NCBI GenBank assembly: GCA_023078555.1
Contig: CM041202.1
Location: 2,724,022 to 2,788,021, forward strand
Direction: 5' to 3'
DNA length: 64,000 nucleotides
Source of the DNA: Ulva prolifera
Lineage: Eukaryota; Chlorophyta; Ulvophyceae; Ulvales; Ulvaceae
Part shown: positions 48,610 through 62,200 of the stretch, one piece after another
Layout: every line of letters begins with the position of its first letter
Numbering within the stretch: the stretch's first letter is position 1
Program-made: the position numbers and the translations under genes
Notes under the pieces: model-generated
What the model was told of the DNA's origin: nothing
Database searches by the model: none
What the model saw: the letters and a program-made list of their open reading frames with translations, nothing else

Positions 48610-48978
48610 TTGGAAGCACGCGAGGACTCCGTCGCTGACCTATGTTTGCAGGATCGCAGCACAATGCGCATGCACAGACTACAAACCGCCTGAACGATAC
48701 CAAAATAAATGACCTGCACCTCGCTGTCAGTTGCTGCCGTGTTGTGTCGCCCTAAGCACCCTGTGATCGCTCCAGAGAAAAATCAGCGCTGCATGCGTGT
48801 GCCGCGTACATGTCAGTCCAGGAAGCCACGCTGCGCACTTTCAACTTTCTGGACGCATACATGAAGGGAAATGGGCGCAGATCAGCATCAGCAGAAACAG
48901 GCTCATTGTAGCTTGCTCCATCCTTATTCCAGCTCTCCTGTACACATTGTGCGGTCGTTGTGTGTACTTGCCGTTGAA
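48610..48978. promoter_or_regulatory. Shared upstream region of two divergent genes
   Basis: 369 bases separate the start codons of the TatB-like gene (-) and the CLPF-like gene (+). This must hold both promoters and 5' UTRs. No clear TATA box is seen in it. A bidirectional promoter is inferred from spacing alone. Confidence 0.5.
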
Positions 48979-51611
48979 ATGGCAACCACTGCGTGCATGC
49001 GTCTTCAGCCGGCTGTGGCGTGTCGGGCACAAATTAGCAACAGACAATCACATAGCAATAGGAGATGGAAGTGTCTGCGCGCGTCTGCGGCGCCATATAA
49101 GGCCTACAGTCAGGTCATAGATCGGTACCTCATGCTATTCCTCGTGCAGCAGGATCTCGGCGTGCAGCTTCAGCGAGCAATGAATTCAGAGCGCTACGAT
49201 CTAGTACAAGAGGTGCAAAAGCGAAAGGCCGAGGTACGCTCTTGTCTGGGCATGTCGCAAGGGGACTTGCAGCAGGACACCGGTGTGCAGCACACCACCC
49301 ACTGCGGGAGGCTGCCTGTTCCTCGCATCGCTGCAATACATGCTCAGAACCATCAGTATTCAACGCATCAAATGTATGGTCTGTCGGTGCATGACTGTGA
49401 TCGTCGTCATTCTGCTGTGCGCACGCTGGCCCGGCAACGTGCGCTTCGCAAGCACAGGCGCCCCAAGCAGCCCACGGCACCGGCCAGGCCAACCCCCGCA
49501 ATGGCCAAACCAATCGCTGCAGTCTACGCACATGCTCGTGTAGTCCACTCCGCGACGACATCGCATGAGCCAGGTTACACCGCTGTGCATCTTGTGTGCT
49601 CTACACACAAGCTTTCCATGCCTGCCAATGGATCCCGTCCTCTGCTGGCTCAGCACTTCGGGCCTGCAGATCGAGAAGGTGATGGAGAGCCAACGCAGTG
49701 ATCGGGATGTGGACGGCTACGTCTCCTCGGATGAAGGCCTGGACACTCTCACACAGATCGTCGCGCTCCAAGCACAGATGGATGCTGCAGTGGAATCGGA
49801 GGACTTTGCCCTCGCAGCCACTCTCAGAGACAAGCTGCGCACCAAAAAGGTGCACCTTCCTCCGCCTCACACACCCACCAAGCTCTGCTTGTCGGCACAA
49901 TCATCTCACGTACGTGTATGCCTGGTGCAGCCGGCACTCTCGTCACGCCATGTCGCCGTCACAATAAACCAATGCTGTATTGTTCACCTCGAAGGCCAGC
50001 GGCAGCACACATGCATTGACCAAGGGCACGTTCCTCAGACGCTGCACAGGCAATTGAGTCATACGACCGCTGCCGTGCCACCCCGATGAGGGCCCCGCAC
50101 TGCAGCCCCCCTTGCATGCACCTCTGTGCAAGCCACATCAGCTCGCATCGCTTGTGCAAGATGCATGGCATACCGCAACTTTCTGCAAGGGCCATACAGA
50201 CCGTACAGCATGCATGAACTGCCGCCGCGTCTCTGCGCGCACGTCAGGTGTCCTCACCTCGTGACCTTGTTTTTCAGCAGACGACGTCCCCTTGGCCGGC
50301 CACGCCCTGATGCATGCGACAGCGTGATGCATACACGAGCCGGATCCGCATGCGCATGACCGCACCGCACCCGCAGGTAGCATCGGGGGCACCCTGTGAA
50401 GCGCACAGCACCCCTCCGCCTGCCTGACAGCTCCGACCCTCCACCGGGCCACTGCCATCATCCCCTCACACGCCCCGCAGACACAGCAAACACAACGGAA
50501 CGTGGCCCGCCATCGCCACGCAACAACCCACACACGAATACCACTGGCATGTCACTTGAGGAACGACAGGCCGCCGGAACGGTCTTCGGTCGCCAGCAGA
50601 TCCGCGGAGGCTCCCTCCTCCGCCGATTTATGCATGTATGTGTTGCTGAGCGTAGCTCAGGGGGGCGGGGGTGTGGGGTGCAGGAGGGCGCGGCGGCGGT
50701 GGCAGACGGGCCGCAGGAGGAGGCGCCGAAGCTGGCGCTCGGGCAGCGCGTGCTGCTGCATGACCCCGGCGTGCGCCAGGAGAGCCTCGCGGGGGTCGTC
50801 GTCGGGTGGGACCGCTCCTGCTGCGAGGGCGCCGCCTGGAAGGAGCGCTGCGGCGTGGAGAAGCTGTCGCAGGTGCCCCCCCCCCCCTGTCCCGTTTGCA
50901 ACCCCGTGCCTTCTGCAAGCGCGATGGCACGGCGGAGCGGCAGCGGAAGCGGATACCTGCGTGTGACACGCGCCAGATAGACGCCTGCCCAGTTCCAGCT
51001 TCAATGCATGTGTGGGGTGAGAAGCACTGTGCACCAAGGCCCCGCACCTGCACACCCCTGCTCACGTCCCGCGGTAGATTGGCTTGGCCCGCATGGCAGC
51101 GCGCCTCCTCGCGTGCTGCAGCGCTCACAGTGTCCACGGTGTACCCACTGTTTTTGTGGTCCCCCATGCACCCGACGGCGCGGCCCCCTGATCATGTGTT
51201 GGGGGTCTCCCATCACCCAGCCGGACACCCTCACGCGCTGCGTGCTGCGTGCTGCAGGGAGAGGACCAGGTGTTCTACCACCTCCTGCTGGACATGCGCG
51301 AGTGGCAGGCCAACGCGTGGGACGCGACGGTCATGCCAGTCGCGTACGCCGCCGAGGAGACGCTCTCCTGCCCCGCCGCCGACGGCCGCACGTGGCGCGC
51401 GGAGTACGAGGGCCAGCCGCGCGCCTCCTTCATCCACCCCTACGAGTACCTCTTCTTCCTCGGGCCGGACAACCACGGCGACTTTGTGCCGTCGCCGCAG
51501 CTGCGCAACCTGTACGGCGCGCAGCGGCGCGACGTGTTCCCGGTGCCGGAGGACGACGGCTACGACGGCGGCAGCAGCGACTCTGGCGGGGACACCGGCG
51601 GCAGCTCGTGA
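48979..51611 (+). CDS. CLPF: CLPF-like UVR/YccV-domain adaptor of the chloroplast Clp protease
   Basis: Exons 48979-49233, 49670-49849, 50684-50872 and 51258-51611, all joined in phase 0, give 325 residues. A small extra exon between 49850 and 50683 is possible. The N-terminus is a plausible chloroplast transit peptide (MATTACMRLQPAVACRAQ, then basic/Ser-rich to KCLRASA). Exon 2 contains a UVR motif (ALQAQMDAAVESEDFALAAT). Exons 3 and 4 form a YccV/HspQ-like domain (LGQRVLLHDPGVRQESLAGV, VVGWDRSCCEGAAWKERCGV, FYHLLLDMREW, VAYAAEETLS and the YLFFLGPD strand). This domain order is that of plant CLPF, which works with ClpS1 to bring substrates such as glutamyl-tRNA reductase to the plastid Clp protease; that role is known for the family and inferred here. 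The C-terminus ends in an acidic, Gly/Ser-rich tail. Its start faces the TatB-like gene. Confidence 0.8.
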
Positions 51612-53286
51612 CGCCTCCACCTCCATGCATGCGCGCAATGGGGGGCTGCAGAGTGGCTGCTTCACAGGTGTGCGTGTGGGTGAGGTGGCCGAGGCCAGGG
51701 GCCGGCGGAGCTCCGTGTCGGGCGGGGCATGGCGGGCTTGCGGCGGCCGGACGCTGTGTGCTGCGCGTGCTGTGGAAGCATGTGTGGGGTGCAGGCTCCG
51801 GCCTGCTTGTGGCGGAAGATGTGGGCTGGAAAGCGAGCTTAGGGACACATTAGCCGGGGCGTTGGGCTCGTGCGGGTGGGAATCTGGCATGCGTTTGCGC
51901 TGCGGACTGTTTGCAGCTGTACGCTGAGTGTGGTCTTGGTGAGGCCGCTTTGCCATCATCTGCGGCGGGGGTTCCGGCGCACGGATGTGTTGCACCCGGT
52001 ACGTAAGTGATTAGCGCAGACGCCAGATAGAGGCCGCGCTGGCCTGCGCACGGTGGTGGTGTGATGTTGTGCATGCCGCCGATTCACGCCTGTTGGGTCA
52101 GCCCCCCTTCCGCAGTGACAGCCTGTGCAAAGCAAAGCCTGCGCCGAAAGCTCGGCTTCGAGACAGGTGGCACAACGTAGCTGCCGGTTTTCAAAACGCT
52201 GTCACGAATAAAGTTTCCTAGTTGCCTTCTCAATGGCAATCAGATGAAGCATGCGCCTACTGAAGTATCAGCAACCATGGCATGCCGAAAGAGATTTTCG
52301 AGCATGCAAGGCGCCTAGCCACCGTTCCCACATGTACACTCTATGTCAAGGCCAAGGGGGCTGTGTGGCACGCACGACACTTGAGCTTCCAGTGCGTAGC
52401 GTAGGCTTTGCGAAAGAGCCTACGCAAATTGCCTGGTTCGAACATCACGAGCAAAAGAACCGCCAGAACCCAACTGGCACTGGCCGCTCGTGTGTGCAGC
52501 CGCCCACTTTGCACCAGCCCGATGCAAACAAAGTTACACAGAACTGTCTGTATGAATAAGCACGGCCACATACATTCGCTTACAAACCTATCTCACACTC
52601 ATGCCGAACCGATACTTTCTCGGCAAATTCCCCAAGCCCCCAGGCCCGCAGCCGCCCCTCGCGTGCAAGCAGTCAGCGAAATCACGTCACACGGCATCTA
52701 CAAAAAAAGTGCACAGCCCGTGCAGTCGAAAGGCATTCGACCGAGATATCTGACCCCCTACGACGCGCAAAAGACATCCTTGACTTGCACACGCTACAGC
52801 CGCTCACAATCACTCCGGAGGCCGCCTCACGGCGACGTCGGCCTGCCACCGTCGGAGCACCCGTGTCACACATGCATGCAAGCACTCCCGCCTGCAAGAC
52901 ACAGAGGCCGCATGCCTTGAGACCAAACACACCCAAAGCCCATGTGCGCAGGTGTGGATCCCATTCTGACAAGCGATGCCCACATGTCCGCGGCGATGTC
53001 GCATCATCTGCGCCAAAACCGCCACCACTGCGACAACACGTGTAGCGCTGAACCCTTCAGCGCACATACGCGGCTCTGCCCCACCAGACGGAGCCAAACC
53101 TGCCTGGTGTGCTAGCGGCATCGCCAAGGCCTGTGTGCCTCTGATGGCCACGTGAGCCAGCGGCGCATATGCGCGGCGACCAATCGCGCCCTTCCACCCC
53201 TCAGGGTGCTACTCAGCCACCACTACCCCAGTGGTGCTGGCGTGGTACCACAGCTGACCGCGGCGGGGGTCACATGCTGGCGGGGG
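51612..53286. other. Intergenic between convergent genes
   Basis: Lies between the 3' ends of the CLPF-like (+) and armadillo (-) genes. No gene is recognised; open frames on the two strands mirror each other. It contains a perfect 9-bp-stem hairpin at 52397-52423, and a 17-bp direct duplication ending at the armadillo stop codon (about 53260-53292). Confidence 0.5.
52397..52423. other. Perfect hairpin, 9-bp stem
   Basis: GCGTAGGCT and AGCCTACGC pair fully around a 9-base loop. It lies in the spacer between two convergent genes. It could be a structured 3' end or a small RNA, or simply chance. Confidence 0.35.
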
Positions 53287-56200
53287 TCACATGCCGGCGC
53301 CGCTGTACGCCGGCCGCGCCGCGGAGGGCCCCGCCCGGGCGTGCAGCGCCGACGCCGCCGCCGCCGCCGCCGCGGCGCCGACGCCGGACGAGCCAAACGT
53401 GAAGTGCTCCCGCCGCAGCTCGTCCGCGTGGCGCTTCGCGCTCTTCAGGCTGTCGTCGCCGGCGCCGATGACGTCGAGGAGCGTGGCCGCGTCGGGTGGC
53501 GGCGGCACGACGAGCGGCAGCAGCCAGTCGAGAGCGCGCAGCAGCGGCTTCAGCAGCTTCTGCAGGTGCTGGCTCGTGTCCTGTGTCGTGCCCTGCATCT
53601 CCTGCACCCACCGGCCGCAGCGTCAGAGCATTGCGCGCCCCTCAGCTGCCCACAGTTGGGTGGGCAGGCATGCTTAGCACATGGGGGCGGGAACCCTTGT
53701 GTTGGGCCACTGTGGGCCGAAGCAGTAGCAAGCGTGGAAAATTGTGGCCATTATAGCCTTCGCGGCGGCACTGAGCCACAAACCCCCCAAAAACTCCACT
53801 GGGTATGATCCGGGTTGGCAAGCGATATCGCTGCCACCAAACCACTGTCGTGACACTGGCATCGATACATTACTGACAATCTAAAGCAGTGAAGATCGAA
53901 AAACACAGGCCGACCCATCGTGCACGGCCGTGGCAGCAACACCAACGACAAACGCTGGCCATCACGCAAACAGCGTGCAGGCGGTGGACCGGGGGCAGGC
54001 AGGGCGCACGTGCAGGCGGGAGATCGAGGGGATGCACGCGCAGCCGACCCGGGACACCCACTCGACGCAGTGGCACTCCACGCTGAGCTGCTGCAGGGCG
54101 CGGCTCGGCGATGCGCCGCCCGCCGCGCTCGAGCCCTTGCCGGAGCTCTCGTCGATGAGGCTGATGAGGGCCTGCAACGTGGAGATGCTGGCCTCGACGA
54201 TCGTGCGGGCCGCGTCGGGCGGCAGGTCGGGCACCTCGAGGCCCCGCACTGCCATCTCCAGCACCTGCGCCAGCACCTGCACACCCACTCCATGTCAGCA
54301 CTGCCGGGTCCGCCGGCTGGCCATGGCAGCTGCACCGACGGCATGGAGCCTGCATCAAGGCTTGCATACATCAACATCACCAGCGCGCGTTACAGAACGG
54401 ACAGCGGCGCGAGCGTGCGTGCACGAGTCACGATGGCTGAACCCTCAGAATCATCGCTCTGTTCAGTCCGGGCTCGCGACAAAGCAATGCGGTCGACTAC
54501 CGCTGCCCAAAATGAGCATTGGAGGCTGACTTGCAGGCAGCAGTCACGTAGGCCAGTTGCCAGAGCGCCGCGGGCAGGTAGCGGGATAGCGAGAGCCTCG
54601 TTCGAGACAGCAGTAGACCTGGACAGCGGTCGGGCCCCCCTCTGGCCGGGCAAACGCAACTGCCACGCCGAGATGTGTGCCGACACAGACGGCGACGCAC
54701 CATCGGAGCGCGCAGCTCGACCATCACGTCCTTCATCGAGTTCTCCTGCCAGCACAGCGTGCTCAGCAGCGACGCCGTCCACTTTGTCGGCTCGACGCTC
54801 GGGCCCTTGCGGAGGATGTCGAGCAGCGCCATGAGCACGTCCGGGCTGCCAAGCAGCAGCGTGCGCAGCTCCTCGTGCTTGCCGCTGTGCAGGAAGACGA
54901 CGAGCAGCAGGCGCACGGTTCCAGGGGCGGCGCCGTTATCCTCCGTGACGCACCGCAGCAGCGTGCTCACCGTCTCCGGCTGCAGCAGCTGCCCGAGCAT
55001 CGCCTTCTGGCCCTGCACGAGGGCGTTGATCGCCCAGACGGTCGCGCTCTGCGCCGCGTTGTACGTCGTCTCCTTCAGCGTCATCAGCAGCGCCTGCACA
55101 AGCGGCGCCCGTGTTGTGCACAGCAGAGAGCCACCCGGCGCTGTTCCAGGGCGCTATTGTGAACCAACGTAACCTCTGCCTGCTGTCGAGGGCCCTCTCC
55201 CCAGAGATCGTAGCCTCAGCTGAGGAGTTCGGTGATGGTGACCGACTGGACCCGCAGCACCCAAGGGCAAGGCGAAGCGCCAGCTGAAGTCGCGCAATCC
55301 AAAGCACAGGAACAAAAACCCGCCTCCAGGCATGGGTCGTCTGATTCATCTGCGCTAGAATCAAGGCCAGCACGATCGCCCATTCTGTCGTCACCGATTT
55401 CCACTTCTCACCATGCAAGAAACGCTGGCCTGCAGGTGTCCGCGTAGAGGCAGAATTACAGTGACAGGGGGGCCGTACAGCGAGGCCCTGGTTGCGGAGG
55501 ATGTTCTGCTGGCAGAGCTCATTGGAGCAGAGGACGCGGATGAGGTCGGCGGCGGCGGCGTTGCACACGGGCCCGACCTTCGGCGCGAGCATCTCGAGCA
55601 GTAGCGGCACGCCGTTCAGGCGGTAGATCGTCTCCATGTTCATGTGGTTGCCGTGTGCGAGCACGGAGAGCGCCTTCACGACCGTCACCACGAGGCTCGA
55701 GCTGTCCATGCACGACCGCAGCAGGTCCAGCAGCCGCGGGATCGCGTTCGCCTCCCGGATCTCGTCCTGCACCACCGCAGAGCCATGGGCCACCTTTGCT
55801 TCCGCTGCGATTCAAGATGACCCCGACGCTGACTGAGCCAGCGATGCTGGTGGCAGAGAGGCCGGAGGAACATGGCCTGTGGATGCAGACGGTGGCTGGG
55901 GACGTGGAACAGGGGTGCTTGTGTCAGTTGGGGAAGTGCTTGGGCAAGCCATGTGGATGCGGTGTGTGCAATGCGTGCGTGAGCGCACCTGGCCGGCCTT
56001 GTTCTCCTTCGCAAGGTCCGAGAGGGCCTCTGCGGCGGCGCGCACTGCGAGCGAGCCCGGCTTGCCGTTGAGCATCTCCGCAAATCCCCGGATGCCACCT
56101 GCAGGAGCAGACATGCACGTGGATGCGCGACCTGCATACACACATCGCAGCAACCAAACGGCAGAGACCACTCACACCAATCAAGGGGGCGAGGGTCGAT

Positions 56201-59200
56201 GCTACAGCAGCGCTGGTGAACGACTTGCCAGCGATGAGACAGCGCGTCAGGCTGAACACATAGCACCAACGTAGCAGCTATACAACCTACACAAACGACA
56301 CTGCACAGAATCTGTGCTAGGCATCAAGTCGTGATAAGCATACTGTAATGTACAGCACAACGACGCTCAAACCATCAGAAATAAGCTCATCAGGCCATGC
56401 AGGATGTGCAGGGCCCCCAGGTCAGGCTCACATGCCGGCGGCACGCTGGCCCCGCACCTGCATCGCAGATGGCCTGCTGGACGGCGCGGTTGCCCTTCGC
56501 GGCCTTCGCGAGGGCTCGTGCTGCCGCCGTCGCCACCTCCTGCTCGGGCCCCGAGTCGAGCCACCGCACCATCAGCGGTATCGCATCGTTCTGCAGGATG
56601 ACTGCCTGGGCCTGCAGCACGCCGACACGGTCGCGGCGGCACACAACTCCGGGACTCACGCATCGCGTGGGCTACCTGGGGCGGCCAAGCATATCCACGG
56701 CAGATGATGGTGTCTGCCAGGGTTGCTCGCCCATCAAGCACAAAACACCATGTTGATGGTTGCAGAATTGAAAGGATGTCCCCCCAGTGACAGCAAGCAC
56801 CCGGAGGCATGCTCGGCCACATCAGGGGCCTCCCCACGAAATCCCGATGAAAACGCAGCCAGACTGACAACGTCAGCAGCCGGCACTCATGTGGTTGATG
56901 CGTCAATTTCCGTGCAGTTTGGCCCGATGGCAGCCAGGAAACCGCTCGAAACCTCGCTGTTCTCCGCAGCTGAGGTCAGGCATCAGTTTGTTTGGGATTG
57001 TCCAGGCCCAGCGCGCACCTCGCCGTTCTCGTAGACGAGCGCGTTGATGACGAGGATGACCCACTTTGCGGTGTACGTGTCGTCGCAGCGCGAGAGCAGC
57101 GCAATGCACTTCGCAAGCAGGCCGCGACGGATCGCGAGCGCCTGGTTCGCCGGCGAGTTGCGGCACACGACCGCGAGCGCCTTCGTCGCGATGAGCACCG
57201 TCGTGTGGTTGTCCGACTCAATGAGGTCCACCATCTCATGCAGCAGCCCTGCAGCCACAGCACGCACGTCACACACCGCAGCGGCTGCGAACGAGATATG
57301 TACCTCACAATGCGGTAGGCCCACAAGTGCTATGTCCGGATCGCACGCTGACGTTAGGGGAACAAGAGTATACTCAGACATAAGTGCCTGTGCTTCCAGC
57401 GCCGCACGCACGCGGCGCCGACGCTTGGAGGCTGTAGGCATGACACGGCTGCAATCCGATGAACTCGCAGGAGAGCTGAAGGCGTGCAGACACAGCCACG
57501 CAAGTCAGACTGCATGCACAACACAGCGCACTACTCTTGCCCCTAAGCGCTGCAGCGTAACGCAGCCGCGCACCTCCCACGTGCCCACACGCTGCAAAGG
57601 TTATGTGCAGCTACACTAGCCACAGCAACGCATCGCGCGCGGCCACGCCTCGTGACCACAACATGATTCTAGGCACAGTAAATGCTGGCCACAAGCCGGC
57701 AGCAGCAGCACCTGCGAGAGCAAGCAAGTGCACGGTCATGTCAAGTTGTTGCGCCGCGTGCCTTCAGCACCCGTGTGCAGCGACATCAACACAATGTGAT
57801 CACCGACGGCGCACCCGAGTCGCGCACGGCGTCCTGGATGTGCTTGTGGCTGAAGAAGACGACGAGGATCTTCGTCGCGGCCTCCTCGAAGCTGTCCTTC
57901 AGCAGCGACGCGAGCAGCACGATGCGGTTGACGAGGGCCTTGCCGCCGACGGCCCACACGAGGCGTGCGAGCTCCTGGATGCTGTGCAGCAGCCGAAACA
58001 GCGTGTTGATCGCAGCCAGCGTGAGCTGCAGCTTCGCGTCCATCGGGATTGGCGGCGGCGGCTGCACCGCCGCCCCGCTGCTGCCGAGGCCGCCAAACTC
58101 CTCGTCTATGTCTGGTCTGCACACGCCCAGTGTCGTTGAGGTTCCGGATGGACTGTGTTTGCTGTGAGCGATCGAGCTGCAACTTCTCAGCCCCACTCGC
58201 AGTACACACAGTGCCTAGCGCCCAGGATGTATGCCGTGACCTGCTGCAGTTGCAGCTGGTGGAGTGAGTGATATGCTTGGAGCGCATGTCACCGTCATAG
58301 AGGCCTGTCGTATGCCAGCAGGTGAACAGTGTGCCCGACAGCAGCAAGAAATGATGCCAAAAGGAGCACAATGAGTGTGAATGGATCCCTTGGTCAAGCT
58401 TGCAACATGTGACCATATACAAGTACCCTGCTGCTGATATGAGTCAACAGTGCTTGCTTCTTGCTCCTGTGTGCCAGGACCAAGAAGTGCTGTGAGGCAA
58501 GATGAGTCACATGATAACAGGTCATGAGGGCTGTGAGGGTCCAGCACTCAAAAGCAGTCAGCAGCTGATGGTGATTGGGTTCCACAACATTAATCATCAT
58601 GATATCTTCATGCCTTCGACAAACGAGGCGCCACTCATGGCCATCACAGAGCAGATATACGAAGTCGCTGAGCAAGGTGCCAGAGAAAATTGCAGGCAAA
58701 ATCAATCCAGAGGTCAACTCTGCACAATCGACCCCTTCAGCAAGAATTGCTGCACCCAGAACTGCTGCACTGCCGTCCAGCAGCCAAGCAGCAGCACCAT
58801 GCCCTTGACTAGCTGGTTGCAGGTCACAAAAACCGGGAACAATGCATCACACTCAAATGCCCGCATCTACACCAGCAGAGCATGATGCCACTCCTCCCCA
58901 CAAAGTGCACCAGCACCACAGGTCACATCAACACTGACCTTAGTCAGGACTGCTGTGAGCCATGTTGACAGCCCTGTTGACAGACAGCAGGAACACAGCT
59001 GCTCCCAAATCAGGCAAAGAAGAGCTGCATGAAGGGATGACAAATCTCAACTTGATATGATTGCCATCCAACCCAATCATCCTGGCCACACACAGAAGTC
59101 AGCAGGTTAGCATGGCATGTGTCATCTGCTGTATTCCCACCACATTTCTACAAACGTGTGTCTGAGCATGCCATCCACCTTATCCGGAGTTGCCACTGTC

Positions 59201-62200
59201 TCATAAGAATATGGCGACGTGGCTCTATTGTTTCTTCAGTTCTGCTTTCCGTAGAGCATGATGCCAGAGACCAGCAGGCGACAGTGTAAGAAGCGCACCG
59301 GTCCTCAGACGCCTCTGAGATGAGGTTCGTGCGGGACATCGACGCGTCGCCGTCAAACCCAGACACCCCCGGATGCCGCTTTGCCGTCTGCATCGCGTGC
59401 ATCGCCGCCTTGAACACAAAGTTATCCGGGCCGACGTTCCGCATCAGGTCCCCGAGCATTGTGACCAGCGCCGCCTGCGACGACCCGGCCGCGACCGCTG
59501 CCACGTCGCCGTCCCGCGCGCTAGCGGCTGCCGCCGCCGCGGCGGCACCGCTGCTGTCCCCACCACCCGCACCGCCACGCCCGCCGGCTGTCCATGCGAT
59601 CGCAAGGTCCCGCACCTCGCCGTCCGACAGGCAGAGCACCTTGGACACGAGGTTCTCCACAACGCCCTCCGAGTGCGAGATCTGGACGCGGGCCTTGGAC
59701 GACAGCTCGCAGAGATACGATATCAACACACACGACGCCTCGTGAATGCTCGTCACACGCTCCTGCACCACGGCCACCCCCCATTGAGGCTCGCGTATCT
59801 TGCACATGTGCACCATGGATTGTTAGACCGTTGCAGCGCAGCGCACGTCAAAGGCAAGCGTCACCAGGCCGCTGACAGCCATTTCAAGCCGTGCGGGGCG
59901 GCATGATGACAAAGCCTGTCTCCAGGCGACGAAAGAGGTGCCAAAGAGCGCAAATGGACAGGGAGCGGGCAAGCCGCACCGAAACGTCGGCCTCCGTCTC
60001 CCAGTCATGTGCCTTGTACGCGAGCAGCTCGAGCACGAGCTTCAGGCCGCCCATCTGGAGCACGAGGTCCAGCATCGTTTTGGACATCGCGAGCAGCGTG
60101 AGCACGCCGGAGAGCGCCTGCACCGTCGTCGACGACACCGCGGGATGCGCGTGCCGCCGCAGCATCCGCACAATCGCCGGCACGCCGACGCGCAGCAGCA
60201 TCATCTTGTTGATCTTGCAGTCCCGAATGAGAACGAGGAGGAGCACGCTGGTGTGGTCCAGGGACGGACACCGCGGACCTGCGATGCGCGGACAGTCTGA
60301 GCTGGTCGAGGCATGATACTGAGCAGGGCACAGAGTGACCTGCCACACATAGCTGCCAAGCAGCACACTAACCACTCAGAAACCAAACATGTAGCATTCG
60401 AGAAGTCATATTCAGCGGTCAGGGACAGGCCGGCGCCCCGCGCTGCGTGAGCTACAGCCTCGCGGCGCACGGGAACTCGACCTAGCACATCCGCACACAC
60501 CTGTATCCAGCATGGAGAACAGCAATGGCATGAACGCCTCCAGCTCCACGAGGTGCCGCGCGACGTTGCTCTCCACCGTCACCAGCGTCACAAGCACATA
60601 CATCACCTGCTTCACCGCACTACCCGCTGAGCTCAGCTCCGCGCCAGCCGCGGGCCCGTCGTCCGGCGCCGACCCGCTGTGCCAGTGGTCCGGGCTTGCC
60701 GGCTGTGCACCCCCGCCGGCGCCGCCGTTGGTGCTGCGCTCGCCTGCCTGCGAGCTCGCGGGGGTGGCGGACGTGGCCGCCGTGCCGCCGTCCGTGGACG
60801 GCTGTGTCGTGCTCGGCCCGCTCGGCTCCGAGCCGGGCGAGGTCCCCGAGGCTACAGGCGGAGTCGCGGCCTCGGCCGTGCTGTCCCACGTCGTCACGCT
60901 GTGGCACCGCTGCAACGTCGCCGCGAGGGCGTCCAGGGACTGTGGGGTCGCCAGGACTCGCCGGTTCGTGAGGTTTCTGCAGAGCGAGCGCAGCGTGACG
61001 CGGGCACATGTGCGCGCCTGGCACAAAACCAGCCAATCTGGTACTGCCGCGACAGTTTTTTATGAACAAGGTCTGCTAACATCTGCAGCCTGGCGAGCGT
61101 GGAGGCGGCGGTGCCCAGTGAGTCGCTGATGGCCGTGCTGGCGATTTCAGCGAGTGGGGGCAGCAGCTACATGGCTGTATCCAGTGTCCATGTTTGGCCA
61201 GTGTTGAGGAGGGAAGGGAGGAGATGGGGGCGTGCCTGCAGAACACCGCCATGAGGGCTGACAGAGCGTCGCAGGCATCATCGATGCGGCGGCGGACATG
61301 GTCCTGGTGCCGGTTCAGAGGCACCCGGGCAATGGTGTCGAGTGCCGACACCGCGACGCCAGTGATGCCGAGGCTCGACATCGCGAGGTGGTTGTCCGGG
61401 GAGCCGTTGAGCAGCGCGGACAGCGCCCGGGCACACTCGATCATCGAGTCCGTGTACACCTGCACAGCCCCACCACGCCTTGCACGGCGTGCACGTCCCG
61501 CCACTCTGCAGGCTCGACCCACCGCGGCACATCTGTGGTGGCGTGGCAGCTGATCATCAACCACCGACGGGCAGTCAAACAAGGATCTAGGCACCAAACC
61601 AGAGATCCACCTGCCTATGGGCTGCTGAGTAAGCACAACCTATGCGCCCGCCTGCTGCGCTGGAGTGCTGTGCCTCTCCAGTAAACCGCTGGGGCAGGCG
61701 TCTAGACTAGGCTAGACTGTTCTTCACATGCAGGCCCGGAAATGCACCTCTGATGCCATGTCCACAGCTTGCGCACGGAATCCAGGTCAGCCTAGGTCAA
61801 GTGAGAGTAGGCTTCATGGCTCTACGTCCAACATCTAGCAACAGAGAGGGGCAGAGCGAGGGAGAGAGGGGGCCGCACCATCACCTCGGCCTCGTCCGCC
61901 TCTGCCGCGATCTGCTCCGCCAGGCCCGCCATCGCCGGCACGAGCCGCTGCAGCACCTCCTCGAGGCGCAGGTAGCGCTGGTTGTCCGGGCCGTCGTCCG
62001 CGAGCCGCCGCACGAGCGCGGCGGTCGCCGACACGACGGCTGGGCTGCCGTTGCTGACGCAGCTGCGCAGGATGATGCCAGGGTAGCACTGCATGATCGC
62101 AGCAGACGCCCCCGGGGAGGCGTCGGTGAGGGCCGAGAGGAACCGCAGCGCCGACGTGATCGCCTCGACGTGCTGCTCGTCCGTCGGTGCGACCGTGGCG

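Noticed and set aside
52430-52445. GGTTCGAAC resembling a tRNA T-arm
   Set aside because: No matching acceptor, D or anticodon arms are found around it.
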